Source: Ornithinimicrobium sufpigmenti
Lineage (GTDB): Bacteria; Actinomycetota; Actinomycetes; Actinomycetales; Dermatophilaceae
NCBI RefSeq assembly: GCF_004322775.1
Contig: NZ_CP036403.1
Span: 744,001-808,000 of the forward strand
Direction: 5' to 3'
Length of the DNA stretch: 64,000 nt
The position numbers and the translations under genes were made by a program. The notes below the pieces were generated by a model. That model did not search any database. It was not told where the DNA came from and saw nothing but the letters and a program-made list of their open reading frames with translations. This document shows positions 26,791 through 34,919 of the stretch, piece by piece. Within the stretch, counting starts at the first letter, position 1. The number at the start of each line of letters is the position of its first letter.

Positions 26791-28859
26791 CCGGTCTGGG
26801 CGTACAGCGCAGGGGCTGCCTCGCGCAGCGCCGCGTCCAGCGCAGGAGCCAGGGTCGTGGCGAACGAGGCCGACAGGTGGGAGTGGTCGTGGTAGGCGAT
26901 GATGTTGCCCACCACGGCCTGGCAGACCTCGGGAGCGCACACGTGGTCGGTGAGGTCAACGAGCCCGACGTTGTCGGGCACCATGTCCGGGGTCAGGGGC
27001 GAAGGGCCCGGCACGCGGGGGGTGTCGCACACCGATGGGTCGGCCAGGTTCTCCGCGACGCAGGCGGGCACGTCGCTCTGCATCCGGAAGATGTCGCGGA
27101 TCGCGACCACGTCGATGTCGTGCTCGGCGAGGTGCTCGAAGACCTCGACGAAGCCGCGCGAGGCCTTCTCCCCGGTCGTCTCCGCCTGTGCCGTCGTGGT
27201 GCCCAGGGTGAAGACGACGTCCGGGTCCAGCTCCACGAGCTCGGTGAGGGCCCGACGGTTCCACTCCTGGCAGGAGGCGTTGGGCACGAGGTCGGTCTCC
27301 ACGGGGAACTGGCCGGTGCTCGTCGTCAGCTGACAGCCGGCCTTGACCATGACCAGGACCCGCCACCCGTGCTCGGCGGCCAGGACCCGCCAGGCCGGCT
27401 CCCACATCGCCCCGTGCGAGCCGCCGGTGATGACCACCGTGGCCACCGGGTCGGGCACCTCCGTGCCGGGTGGCTCGGGGCAGAGGAGCACCTCGGCCAG
27501 CTCGGGGCGGTCCTCCGCGGCCTGCCAGCAACCCTGGGCGTCGTGCGGCGGCAGGTCGGCGTCCGCCTCGGTCGGGTCGAGCAGCAGCGGCGCCTCCGGC
27601 ACCGGTCCCCGGTCCGGCCGGAGCGCCAGTGCCCCGGGGTGGTCGCGGCTGGTGCCGTTCAGGACCTGCTGGGCGAGGCTGGCGCGGGCGTCCTCCGCCT
27701 CCTGCCGGGCCCGGGAGTCCAGCACGAGGCCCGACCCGCCCAGGACGAGCGCCGGCACCACCAGGACCACGGCCCCGGCCCTGGCCGTGCGGAGCGGCGA
27801 CGGCCACCGCCGCAGGTCGCCGAGCGGACGCTCGAGGAGCCGGTGGGTGGCGTGGGCCAACCCCACGGAGACCGCCAGGACCACGGCCGAGAGCATCGGG
27901 TCACCGGCCGGCCGCGGGCTCAGGTGCAGGGCGATGATGAGCAGCGGCCAGTGCCACAGGTAGAGGGCGTAGGAGATGTCACCCAGCCAGCGTGCCGGGC
28001 GCGCGGTCAGCAGCCGGTCGGCGCTGCCCGGCGCCCCGGTGTCGTCGGCCAGGAGGAAGAGCACCACGCCCAGCACGGGCCACAGGGCCCACGGGCCGGG
28101 GAAGAGCGCGGCGCCGTCCAGGACGAAGCCGCAGGAGACGATCAGGGCCAGCCCGGCCCAGCCGAGCCCGGCACGAGCCGCGCGCGGCAGCCGTCGGTGT
28201 CCGGCGCTCAGGGCCAGCAGGCCGGGCAGGGTCAGCTCCCACAGCCGGGCCCCGGTGTGCAGGTAGGCGACCTGCTGGTCGAGGCGGTGCAGATGCACGG
28301 CATACCCGAAGGAGGCCGCGGTGACCGCGAGCACCACCACCGCCAGGGCTGGGCGGGCGGGCAGGCGCAGGCGGCGCAGCAGCCACCACGCAGCGGTGAG
28401 CACGACCGGCCAGAACAGGTAGAACTGCCCCTGGACCGACAACGACCAGAAGTGCTGCAGGGGGCTGGTCTGCACGCCGGCGGCGTCGTAACCGAGCTGG
28501 GAGCTGATGAGCTGCCAGTTCTCCACGTAGAGCAGGACCGCTGCCGTCTCCTGCCAGGTCTGCGCCCGCATCGGGGCGGGCAGCAGCACCAGGCTGGCCA
28601 GCACCACGACGGCGAGGACCGGCAGGATGGGTGGCAGCAGCCGGCGCACCAGACGGGCCAGGTAGGCGGAGAGGTCCAGCCCCTCGCCGGTCACCCGGCG
28701 CAGGATCAGCCCGGTGAAGAGAAACCCGGAGATGGCCAGGAAGACGTCGATGCCGCCGGAGACGCGCCCCGCCCCGAAGAGGTGGAAGAGCACCACCAGG
28801 ATGACGGCCACACCGCGCAGGCCGTGCAGCCCCTCGCGGCGGGCGCTCGGTGCAACCAT
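26787..28859 (-). CDS. OafA/YrhL-type acyltransferase with C-terminal SGNH domain
   Basis: A 690-residue membrane O-acyltransferase for surface polysaccharide or peptidoglycan. The N-terminal acyltransferase-3 domain has about ten spans with GLHGLRGVAVILVVLFHL, GGIDVFLAISGFLFTGLI and the HFWSLSVQGQFYLFWP motif. The C-terminal extracytoplasmic SGNH domain (residues about 440-690) has VVITGGSHGAMWEP (Ser) and YHDHSHLSASFA (Asp-His), which look catalytic. It may act on the product of the sugar transferases in this window, but there is no direct link. ATG at 28859. Confidence 0.92.
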   Translation of the reverse strand: MVAPSARREGLHGLRGVAVILVVLFHLFGAGRVSGGIDVFLAISGFLFTGLILRRVTGEGLDLSAYLARLVRRLLPPILPVLAVVVLASLVLLPAPMRAQTWQETAAVLLYVENWQLISSQLGYDAAGVQTSPLQHFWSLSVQGQFYLFWPVVLTAAWWLLRRLRLPARPALAVVVLAVTAASFGYAVHLHRLDQQVAYLHTGARLWELTLPGLLALSAGHRRLPRAARAGLGWAGLALIVSCGFVLDGAALFPGPWALWPVLGVVLFLLADDTGAPGSADRLLTARPARWLGDISYALYLWHWPLLIIALHLSPRPAGDPMLSAVVLAVSVGLAHATHRLLERPLGDLRRWPSPLRTARAGAVVLVVPALVLGGSGLVLDSRARQEAEDARASLAQQVLNGTSRDHPGALALRPDRGPVPEAPLLLDPTEADADLPPHDAQGCWQAAEDRPELAEVLLCPEPPGTEVPDPVATVVITGGSHGAMWEPAWRVLAAEHGWRVLVMVKAGCQLTTSTGQFPVETDLVPNASCQEWNRRALTELVELDPDVVFTLGTTTAQAETTGEKASRGFVEVFEHLAEHDIDVVAIRDIFRMQSDVPACVAENLADPSVCDTPRVPGPSPLTPDMVPDNVGLVDLTDHVCAPEVCQAVVGNIIAYHDHSHLSASFATTLAPALDAALREAAPALYAQTG

Positions 28860-28942
28860 CCCCTCGACCTTCGATCATCGTCACGGCCGCCGGACCGGGC
28901 AGACCGTCGTTCACCGTACCCCGGTCCTGCCTCCTCACGGCG

Positions 28943-28978
28943 AAGGCCTGCCCGTCGCTCTCGCGAGGGGCAGGCCTT
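28943..28978 (-). terminator. Hairpin between the acyltransferase and microprotein genes
   Basis: Arms AAGGCCTGCCC and GGGCAGGCCTT pair over 11 bp around a 14-base loop, 26 bases after the stop of the first microprotein on the minus strand. It likely ends that transcript before the acyltransferase promoter. Confidence 0.6.
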
Positions 28979-29003
28979 GTGCTGACCGTCTACCGAGCTA
29001 CGG

Positions 29004-29087
29004 TCAGGCGCGCTGGGTGATCCAGATGATCAGGGCGACGATCAGCAGGATGCCGACGATGGTCCAGATGAGTCCGCTTCCACGCAA
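29004..29087 (-). CDS. Membrane microprotein, copy 1 (27 residues)
   Basis: A TTG-started reading frame encodes a single membrane helix: MRGSGLIWTIVGILLIVA, then LIIWITQRA. A strong AGGAAAGGAG ribosome site lies 8 bases upstream. The next copy, 140 bases away, shares the first 16 residues, with synonymous differences (GGA/GGT, ATC/ATT), so the protein sequence is under selection. The leader CCGCACCAGGAAAGGAG is also shared. Function unknown; small hydrophobic regulators or type I toxin-like peptides are possible, but no antisense RNA or antitoxin is visible. Confidence 0.65.
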   Translation of the reverse strand: MRGSGLIWTIVGILLIVALIIWITQRA

Positions 29088-29228
29088 GAGTGACTCCTTT
29101 CCTGGTGCGGTGCGTCGGGCAGGGCCACGACGGGGGTCGAGTCAGGTCTGCAACAGGGTCCAACTCGGGTCCAAGGGTGCAACTGGTCTTCTCAGGGCTG
29201 CTCAGCGCTCAGGGTCGACGCTGGAGAC

Positions 29229-29303
29229 CTAGAAGATGAACATGATCAGGGCGATGATCAGCAGAATGCCGACGATGGTCCAGATGAGTCCGCTACCACG
29301 CAT
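29229..29303 (-). CDS. Membrane microprotein, copy 2 (24 residues)
   Basis: An ATG-started paralogue of the preceding microprotein: MRGSGLIWTIVGILLIIA, then LIMFIF. It has the same RGSGLIWTIVGILLI core and the same upstream CACCAGGAAAGGAG, but lacks the polar tail TQRA of copy 1 and ends in an aromatic residue. It appears to be a single transmembrane helix. Function unknown. The pair probably arose by local duplication including the leader. Confidence 0.7.
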   Translation of the reverse strand: MRGSGLIWTIVGILLIIALIMFIF

Positions 29304-29482
29304 GGGGGTGGCTCCTTTCCTGGTGCGGCACGGGCGCCGTCGTGCGGCCCGTGTCTGTGAATACTCTGGGCCGAGCGGCAGCGCCTCGCAACTCGAAAGG
29401 GGGCAAGTGTCACCCGCCTGGCGTGGGAAGATGACGCCCTGACCACCATCCTGACCCACCCTCGAGCCGGACCGGAGGACCC

Positions 29483-30322
29483 ATGGCTGGCACGCCGTCG
29501 CCCGATCGGCTGCTGGACTGCAGCGACCCGGAGAGCCGTGCCACCGCGGTGGGGCACGCCGCCGAGGTGGTGCGCCAGGGAAGGCTCGTCGTGCTGCCGA
29601 CCGACACCGTCTACGGCGTGGGTGCCGACGCCTTCGACGAGGTGGCGGTGGCCATGGTGCTGGCCGCCAAGCACCGGGGCCGGGAGATGCCCCCGCCCGT
29701 GCTCGTCCCGCACGCGCGGACGGTCGACGGACTCGCGGTCGAGGTCCCGATGTACGCCCGCATCCTGATGCGCCAGTTCTGGCCCGGACCGCTGACCCTG
29801 GTGCTCCGGTCTCAGCCGTCGCTGCAGTGGGACCTGGGAGAGACCAACGGCACCGTCGCCCTGCGGATGCCCGATGACGAGGTGGCCCTCGCCCTGCTCG
29901 AGGAGGTCGGGCCCCTGGCCGTCACCAGCGCCAACGTCACCGGGCAGCCTGCCGCCACGACGGCCCAGGAGGCCCTGGACCAGCTCGGCGGCGCCGTGAC
30001 CGCCTACCTCGACGGTGGCCCGCGCACCGGCGGGTTGCCCTCCACGATCCTGGACTGCACGGGCGAGGAGCCGGTCGTCCTGCGTCCGGGGGCGCTCGAG
30101 GCGACGCAGATCCGGGCGGTGCTCGGCACCACGGTCCTGCACGACCAGCCACCGGCCCCGGTCGAGCCGCAGACGGAGCCCGCCGAGGGGGAGGGGTCAG
30201 GAGAGATCGGTCAGGACGATGAGCCCGACGGGGCCGCCCTGGTGGGCAGCGTGCGCCCCAGCGCGGTGCCCGTCCCGAGCTCGGCCTACCGTGTCGTCCC
30301 GGCAGCTTCGCACCGTTCCTGA
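29483..30322 (+). CDS. L-threonylcarbamoyladenylate synthase (Sua5/YciO/YrdC family)
   Basis: It makes threonylcarbamoyl-AMP from threonine, bicarbonate and ATP, the substrate used with TsaBDE (tsaE is at 6730) for tRNA t6A. YrdC-domain motifs: VVLPTDTVYGVGADAFDE, KHRGREMPPPVLV, WPGPLTLVLRSQPSLQWDLG, PLAVTSANVTGQPA and LPSTILDCTG. The domain ends near residue 210; the remaining 70 residues form an acidic tail instead of a full Sua5 domain. GGAGGA precedes the ATG. The prfA-prmC-sua5-wecA order is conserved in actinobacteria, here interrupted by the acyltransferase and microproteins. Confidence 0.92.
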   Translation: MAGTPSPDRLLDCSDPESRATAVGHAAEVVRQGRLVVLPTDTVYGVGADAFDEVAVAMVLAAKHRGREMPPPVLVPHARTVDGLAVEVPMYARILMRQFWPGPLTLVLRSQPSLQWDLGETNGTVALRMPDDEVALALLEEVGPLAVTSANVTGQPAATTAQEALDQLGGAVTAYLDGGPRTGGLPSTILDCTGEEPVVLRPGALEATQIRAVLGTTVLHDQPPAPVEPQTEPAEGEGSGEIGQDDEPDGAALVGSVRPSAVPVPSSAYRVVPAASHRS

Positions 30323-30342
30323 CCCCGCACCCGGGGACGCCC

Positions 30343-30348
30343 TAGAGT
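30343..30348 (+). promoter_or_regulatory. -10 box TAGAGT of a leaderless glyA mRNA
   Basis: TAGAGT ends 6 bases before the glyA ATG and no ribosome site is present. Confidence 0.6.
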
Positions 30349-30354
30349 GGCCCC

Positions 30355-31656
30355 ATGACGACAGCCGTGACCCCCCAGAGTTACTACGGACCGCACTTCG
30401 GTGCCCTGGTGGAGCAGGACCCGCAGATCGCGGAGCTGCTGGTCTCCGAGCTGGACCGCCAACGCGCGGGGCTGCAGCTCATCGCCAGCGAGAACCAGAC
30501 CAGCCCCGCGGTGCTCGCCGCCCTGGGCTCGACGCTGTCCAACAAGTACGCCGAGGGCTACCCGCACGCCCGCTACTACGGCGGGTGCTCCGAGGTGGAC
30601 AAGGTCGAGGACCTGGCGATCGCCCGCGCCAAGGAGCTGTTCGGCGCCGACCACGCCAACGTCCAGCCGCACTCGGGCGCCAGCGCCAACCAGGCGGTCT
30701 ACGGGGCCTTCACCGCACCCGGTGACACTATCCTGGCGATGTCGCTGGATCACGGCGGCCACCTGACCCACGGCTTCAAGGTCAGCTTCTCCGGCAAGTG
30801 GTTCAACGCCGTGCACTACGGCGTCGACCGCGAGACGGAGGACATCGACTACGACCAGGTCGAGGCGCTCGCCCGCGAGCACCGGCCCAAGATGATCGTC
30901 GCCGGCGGCTCGGCGATCCCCCGGCTGATCGACTTCGAGCGGTTCCGGGCGATCGCCGACGAGGTCGGCGCGATCTTCTGGGTCGACGCGGCCCACTTCA
31001 TCGGCCTGGTCGCCGGCAAGGTCATCCCCTCGCCCGTGCCCTACGCCGACGTGGTCTCCTTCACCACGCACAAGGTGCTGCGCGGACCCCGCGGCGGCGC
31101 GATCATCTGCAAGGAGGAGCACGCGAAGAAGATCGACCGCGCGGTGTTCCCGATGATGCAGGGCGGCCCGCTCATGCACGGCGTGGCCGGTAAGGCGGTC
31201 AACTTCGCCGAGTGCATGACGCCGGCCTACCAGTCCTACGCCCGGCAGGTCGTCGAGAACGCCTCGGCCCTGGCCGCCGGGCTGGACCAGCACGGGATCC
31301 GGCCGATCACCGGCGGCACCGACACCCACCTGTCCCTGCACGACCTGCGCGGTGTCGGGGTGACCGGGCGGGACGCCGAGGCCCGGTGCGATGCAGCCGG
31401 CATCGTGCTCAACAAGAACGCCATCCCCTTCGACCCCGAGAAGCCGAACGTGGCCTCGGGCATCCGGGTCGGCAGCCCCTCCGTCACCACCCAGGGGATG
31501 GGCGCGGAGCAGATGCGCACGGTCGCCGACCTCATGCACCGGGCGATCACCCAGACCGACGGCACGCCGGAGCACCCCGTCGCCCGGGAGATCCGCGCCG
31601 AGGTGACCGAGCTGCTGCAGGCCTACCCCGCCTACCCGGAACCGCACGCCGGCTGA
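30355..31656 (+). CDS. glyA: Serine hydroxymethyltransferase
   Basis: A PLP enzyme that converts serine and tetrahydrofolate to glycine and methylene-tetrahydrofolate. Motifs: LIASENQTSPAVLAALGS, NKYAEGYPHARYYGGCSEVD, the PLP lysine Lys240 in SFTTHKVLRGPRGG, and GGTDTHLSLHDLR. The canonical THKT is THKV here. Length is 433 residues. The wecA-like start lies 15 bases after the stop, so the two share a transcript. The gene has its own leaderless promoter. Confidence 0.96.
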   Translation: MTTAVTPQSYYGPHFGALVEQDPQIAELLVSELDRQRAGLQLIASENQTSPAVLAALGSTLSNKYAEGYPHARYYGGCSEVDKVEDLAIARAKELFGADHANVQPHSGASANQAVYGAFTAPGDTILAMSLDHGGHLTHGFKVSFSGKWFNAVHYGVDRETEDIDYDQVEALAREHRPKMIVAGGSAIPRLIDFERFRAIADEVGAIFWVDAAHFIGLVAGKVIPSPVPYADVVSFTTHKVLRGPRGGAIICKEEHAKKIDRAVFPMMQGGPLMHGVAGKAVNFAECMTPAYQSYARQVVENASALAAGLDQHGIRPITGGTDTHLSLHDLRGVGVTGRDAEARCDAAGIVLNKNAIPFDPEKPNVASGIRVGSPSVTTQGMGAEQMRTVADLMHRAITQTDGTPEHPVAREIRAEVTELLQAYPAYPEPHAG

Positions 31657-31671
31657 CGCCGCACCCCCACC

Positions 31672-32781
31672 GTGCGCGAGTTCCTGATGGTGCTGCTCAC
31701 CGCAGCCATCGTCACCTACCTCGCCACCCCCCTCGTCCGCCGGCTGGCGCTCGCGGTCGGGGCGATGACCGCGGTGCGGGACCGGGACGTGCACTCCGTC
31801 CCGATCCCGCGCATGGGCGGGGTGGGGATGCTGCTCGGCTTCGCCGCCGCGGTCCTCCTCGGGTCCCGGCTGCCCTATCTCGGCCAGCTGTTCTCCAGCA
31901 CCCCCGCGATCTACGGCGTGCTGGCCGGGGCGGCGATCATCACCCTGCTCGGGGCGGTCGACGACCTGCACGACCTGGACTGGCTGACCAAGCTCGCGGG
32001 GCAGGTGCTCGCCGGTGGCGTCATGGCCTTCTTCGGCGTCCGCCTGCTGCAGCTGCCCATCCTGGGCGTCACCGTCCTGCCGGAGCCGGTGATGGTGATG
32101 CTCACCATCCTCGTGGTGGTGATCTCCACCAACGCGGTGAACTTCATCGACGGGCTGGACGGGCTGGCCGCCGGGGTCGTGCTCATCGCCGCCAGCGCCT
32201 TCTTCGCCTGGACCTACCTGGTCAGCCGCGCCTTCGACCCGCCGAACGTCTTCCACCAGGCCACCTTCATCAGCGCGGCCCTGATCGGCGTCTGCCTGGG
32301 CTTCCTGCCGCACAACTTCCACCCGGCGCGACTGTTCATGGGTGACGCCGGCGCGCTGCTGCTCGGGCTGCTCCTGGCCGCCTCCACCATCTCGATGACC
32401 GGCTCGGTCGATCCCCACTCCTCGCTGGCCAGCGCCTCGGCCGCCACCGCGATCCTGCTGCCGGTCCTCATCCCGCTGGCGGTCATGGCGCTGCCCTTCC
32501 TCGACGTCGTGCTCGCCGTGCTGCGCCGCACGCGCCGGGGGCAGCTGCCGTGGAAGCCGGACCGCGGCCACCTGCACCACCGGCTCCTGGACATCGGGCA
32601 CAGCCACCGGGGAGCGGTGGTGCTGCTGTACCTGTGGTCGGGGCTCATCGCGCTGGGTGCGGTGTCCTTCGCCTATCTTCCGGTGTGGACCTCGGTCGTC
32701 GGTATCGTGCTCCTGCTGGCGCTGGCCCTGGCCCTGACCTGGCAACCGTCGCGGCCGGCGGCTCTGCGGGGGCGGCGCTGA
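31672..32781 (+). CDS. Undecaprenyl-phosphate GlcNAc-1-phosphate transferase (WecA/TagO-like, MraY family)
   Basis: A polytopic membrane enzyme that loads a HexNAc-1-phosphate onto undecaprenyl phosphate for cell-wall glycopolymers. Catalytic aspartate motifs: GAVDDLHDLDWLTKLAGQ, NAVNFIDGLDGLAAGV and HPARLFMGDAGALLLGL. The sugar-specific loop is RGHLHHRLLDIGHSHRGAV. About ten hydrophobic spans, 369 residues, GTG start at 31672. Its location before the ATP synthase operon is typical of actinobacteria. Confidence 0.93.
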   Translation: MREFLMVLLTAAIVTYLATPLVRRLALAVGAMTAVRDRDVHSVPIPRMGGVGMLLGFAAAVLLGSRLPYLGQLFSSTPAIYGVLAGAAIITLLGAVDDLHDLDWLTKLAGQVLAGGVMAFFGVRLLQLPILGVTVLPEPVMVMLTILVVVISTNAVNFIDGLDGLAAGVVLIAASAFFAWTYLVSRAFDPPNVFHQATFISAALIGVCLGFLPHNFHPARLFMGDAGALLLGLLLAASTISMTGSVDPHSSLASASAATAILLPVLIPLAVMALPFLDVVLAVLRRTRRGQLPWKPDRGHLHHRLLDIGHSHRGAVVLLYLWSGLIALGAVSFAYLPVWTSVVGIVLLLALALALTWQPSRPAALRGRR

Positions 32782-32806
32782 CCGGCGGGTTCGTGCTGAC
32801 CGGAGT

Positions 32807-32828
32807 GCTTGTGATAACTTTCACAAGC
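32807..32828. promoter_or_regulatory. Perfect CRP/Rex-like operator over the atp operon promoter
   Basis: Arms GCTTGTGA and TCACAAGC, 6 bases apart, form a perfect 8-bp inverted repeat. This matches the CRP/GlxR consensus TGTGA-N6-TCACA exactly and comes close to the Rex pattern TTGTGAA-N4-TTCACAA. The central TAACTT fits a -10 box, so bound protein would block RNA polymerase. That favours a repressor such as the NADH sensor Rex over an activator. It is 30 bases before the first atp gene. Confidence 0.7.
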
Positions 32829-32857
32829 AACCCACCCCTCTTTCGCCTAGGACGTCC

Positions 32858-33352
32858 ATGACCTCCAGCAGTGCCGAGGCGCGCTCGTCGACCGGGTCCA
32901 CGATCCGGTCGTCACCGACCCGGCTCATGCTGCTCTGGGCCGTCCCGGCCGGGCTGGCGATCACCGTGGCCGGGGCCCTGGTGGCCTGGCTGGCGGTGGA
33001 CGGTATGGCAGCTCTGTCCGCCCTCGTCGGGGGCGTGCTCTCCCTCGGGGTCTTCGGGCTGGGGATCGTGGCCATCCGCGGCCTGCTGTCGGGGCCGGGC
33101 CAGATCGTGATGTCGGGGGCCTTCTTCGTCTTCCTCGTGCAGATCGCGCTGACGGGGGGCGTGCTCTTCCTGCTCAGCCGGTCCGACCAGGTCAGCCTGA
33201 TGGCCCTGGGCCTGACCTTCATCGTGGTCGGCCTGGCCGTCCAGGCCGGCACCGTCGTCGGTGCGCTGCGGGCGCGCGTGAGCCTGGACGTGGACCCGGG
33301 CGCGGCCCCGTCTGTTAGCGTCGCCCCGACCACGAAGGGAGTCGACCGTTGA
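32858..33352 (+). CDS. ATP synthase protein I-like membrane protein
   Basis: A 164-residue protein with four predicted spans: LMLLWAVPAGLAITVAGALV, ALSALVGGVLSLGVFGLGIV, IVMSGAFFVFLVQIALTGGV and a fourth around MALGLTFIVVGLAVQAGTVV. Position and topology match AtpI, which helps assemble the c-ring. Its stop overlaps the TTG start of the next gene. Sequence similarity to classic AtpI is loose, so the call rests on topology and context. The operator lies 30 bases upstream. Confidence 0.65.
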   Translation: MTSSSAEARSSTGSTIRSSPTRLMLLWAVPAGLAITVAGALVAWLAVDGMAALSALVGGVLSLGVFGLGIVAIRGLLSGPGQIVMSGAFFVFLVQIALTGGVLFLLSRSDQVSLMALGLTFIVVGLAVQAGTVVGALRARVSLDVDPGAAPSVSVAPTTKGVDR

Positions 33353-33621
33353 GCCAGCCCACCGGCCCCTCGGACCTGCCCCAGAGCCACCCCTCCGGGT
33401 ACTCCTCGCAGATCAGGCCGTCCTCGCACAGCGAGTTCGTGCACGGTGCCTACCCGGCCGTGTCGGTCATCGCCTACCTGGTCGCCGGACCGTTGACCTT
33501 CGGTCTGCTCGGCTGGGGGGTCGACCAGCTGCTCGGCACCGAGTTCCTGCTCGTGGTCGGGCTGCTCTTCGGTATGGGGCTGGCGTTCTACGTCATCTGG
33601 CTCCGGTACGGTAAGACATGA
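33349..33621 (+). CDS. AtpZ/AtpI-family small membrane protein
   Basis: A 90-residue protein with two spans: SVIAYLVAGPLTFGLLGWGV and LLVVGLLFGMGLAFYVIWLR. The two-helix hairpin with glycine-rich spans is typical of AtpZ-type proteins near ATP synthase operons, linked to Mg2+ supply or assembly. The TTG start at 33349 overlaps the previous stop (TTGA), with GAAGGGAG upstream. Lies 100 bases before atpB. Confidence 0.7.
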   Translation: MSQPTGPSDLPQSHPSGYSSQIRPSSHSEFVHGAYPAVSVIAYLVAGPLTFGLLGWGVDQLLGTEFLLVVGLLFGMGLAFYVIWLRYGKT

Positions 33622-33721
33622 ACGCCGCGGAGACGGGCTGTCCCGGACCGAGCACCGACCGGCAGTTCTTCAAGTGTGTGATCCAGTCCCCTCGTCCTCG
33701 TGACCTGTGTGAGGAGCAGCA

Positions 33722-34543
33722 GTGAGCCTGACCGCCCTAGCAGGGTCTGTCGTCGCGGCCGATTCTTCCTTCCCCCCGACGCCGTCGACCTTCTGGCAGC
33801 CCCTCGTGGTCTTCGGGGAGGTGCAGCTGTTCGGTCAGCAGATGACCATCGCGCTGACCCGCCCCATGGTGGTGCTGGCCCTGTCCATGGTCGCGATCGC
33901 CGTCTGGCTGCACCTGAGCACCCGCAAGGTAGCGGTCGTGCCGTCCAAGGGCCAGTGGGTCACCGAGCAGGCGCACGGCTTCGTCCGCGAAGGCGTGGCG
34001 CGGGACATGATCGGCAGCAAGGACTTCCTGCCCTACGTGCCGTTCCTGTTCTCGATCTTCATCGTGATCCTGTTCAACAACTGGGCCGGGATCATCCCGG
34101 GGATCAACCTGCCGACGTTCGGCCGGGTCGGCATGGCCGCCGGTCTGACCCTGATCGTCTACGTGCTCTACCACGCGATCGGTTTCAAGCGGCACGGCCT
34201 GCTGGGCTACTTCAAGTTCATGGTGCCTCCGGGCCTGCCCAAGGTCATGGTCCCGGTCGTCTTCGTGCTGGAGCTGATGACCTTCTTCATCACCCGGCCG
34301 CTGACGCTGGCGCTGCGACTGTTCGGCAACATGTTCGCCGGCCACATGCTCGTCCTGGTGCTCACCCTGGGTGCCTGGGAGATGTTCCAGAGCGGCGGGT
34401 GGCTGACCGTCCTGGCCTTCCCGGCCTGGATCGCGAGCCTGGGTGTGTTCGTCTTCGAGATGCTCATCCAGGCCATCCAGGCCTACGTCTTCGTCCTGCT
34501 GTCCGCCTCCTACATCGGCGCAGCGGTCGCGGACGACCACTGA
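33722..34543 (+). CDS. atpB: ATP synthase subunit a
   Basis: The membrane stator subunit forming the proton half-channels. The essential Arg lies in the fourth-helix motif TRPLTLALRLFGNMFAGHML. The C-terminal helix has FEMLIQAIQAYVFVLLSASY with its conserved Gln. Length is 273 residues, GTG start with GAGGAG upstream. It is followed by a stretch of 10-bp repeats before atpE. Confidence 0.97.
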   Translation: MSLTALAGSVVAADSSFPPTPSTFWQPLVVFGEVQLFGQQMTIALTRPMVVLALSMVAIAVWLHLSTRKVAVVPSKGQWVTEQAHGFVREGVARDMIGSKDFLPYVPFLFSIFIVILFNNWAGIIPGINLPTFGRVGMAAGLTLIVYVLYHAIGFKRHGLLGYFKFMVPPGLPKVMVPVVFVLELMTFFITRPLTLALRLFGNMFAGHMLVLVLTLGAWEMFQSGGWLTVLAFPAWIASLGVFVFEMLIQAIQAYVFVLLSASYIGAAVADDH

Positions 34544-34548
34544 GACCC

Positions 34549-34578
34549 TGACGACCCCTGACGACCGCTGACGACCAC
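34549..34578 (+). repeat. Three 10-bp repeats after the atpB stop
   Basis: Units CTGACGACC plus one variable base repeat at 34549, 34559 and 34569. They echo the 3' end of atpB (GACGACCACTGA), so each unit adds another TGA. They sit in the atpB-atpE gap and may have arisen by slippage. Confidence 0.85.
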
Positions 34579-34653
34579 TGACCCGTTCCACCGCACGACC
34601 CCGAACTCCGGCGGCGCCCGCCTCCGGAACCGACAGAGAAAGAGAATGCTGAA

Positions 34654-34860
34654 ATGACTGGTGACATCACCCTCCTCGGCTACGGCCTGGCGACCCTCGG
34701 CCCGGCGCTGGCCGTCGGTATGATCTTCGCCGCCTACCTCAACGGTGTGGCCCGGCAGCCCGAGTCGGCGCCGCTGCTGCGTCCGTTCACCATCATCGGC
34801 TTCGCCGCCGCTGAGGCGCTGGCCATCTTCGGTCTGGTCCTCTTCTTCATCGCTGGCTGA
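34654..34860 (+). CDS. atpE: ATP synthase subunit c
   Basis: A 68-residue rotor-ring proteolipid of two helices. The polar loop is ARQPE and the ion-carrying carboxylate is Glu54 in FAAAEALAIFGLVLFF. No sodium-binding Gln/Ser pattern stands out, so it is presumably a proton ring. GAGAAAGAGAA precedes the ATG. Confidence 0.98.
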   Translation: MTGDITLLGYGLATLGPALAVGMIFAAYLNGVARQPESAPLLRPFTIIGFAAAEALAIFGLVLFFIAG

Positions 34861-34919
34861 CCCAGCCCGCTCCGCAACTTCTTGCGCGGCATACCGCGCA
34901 GCACCACGAGGAGACCACA

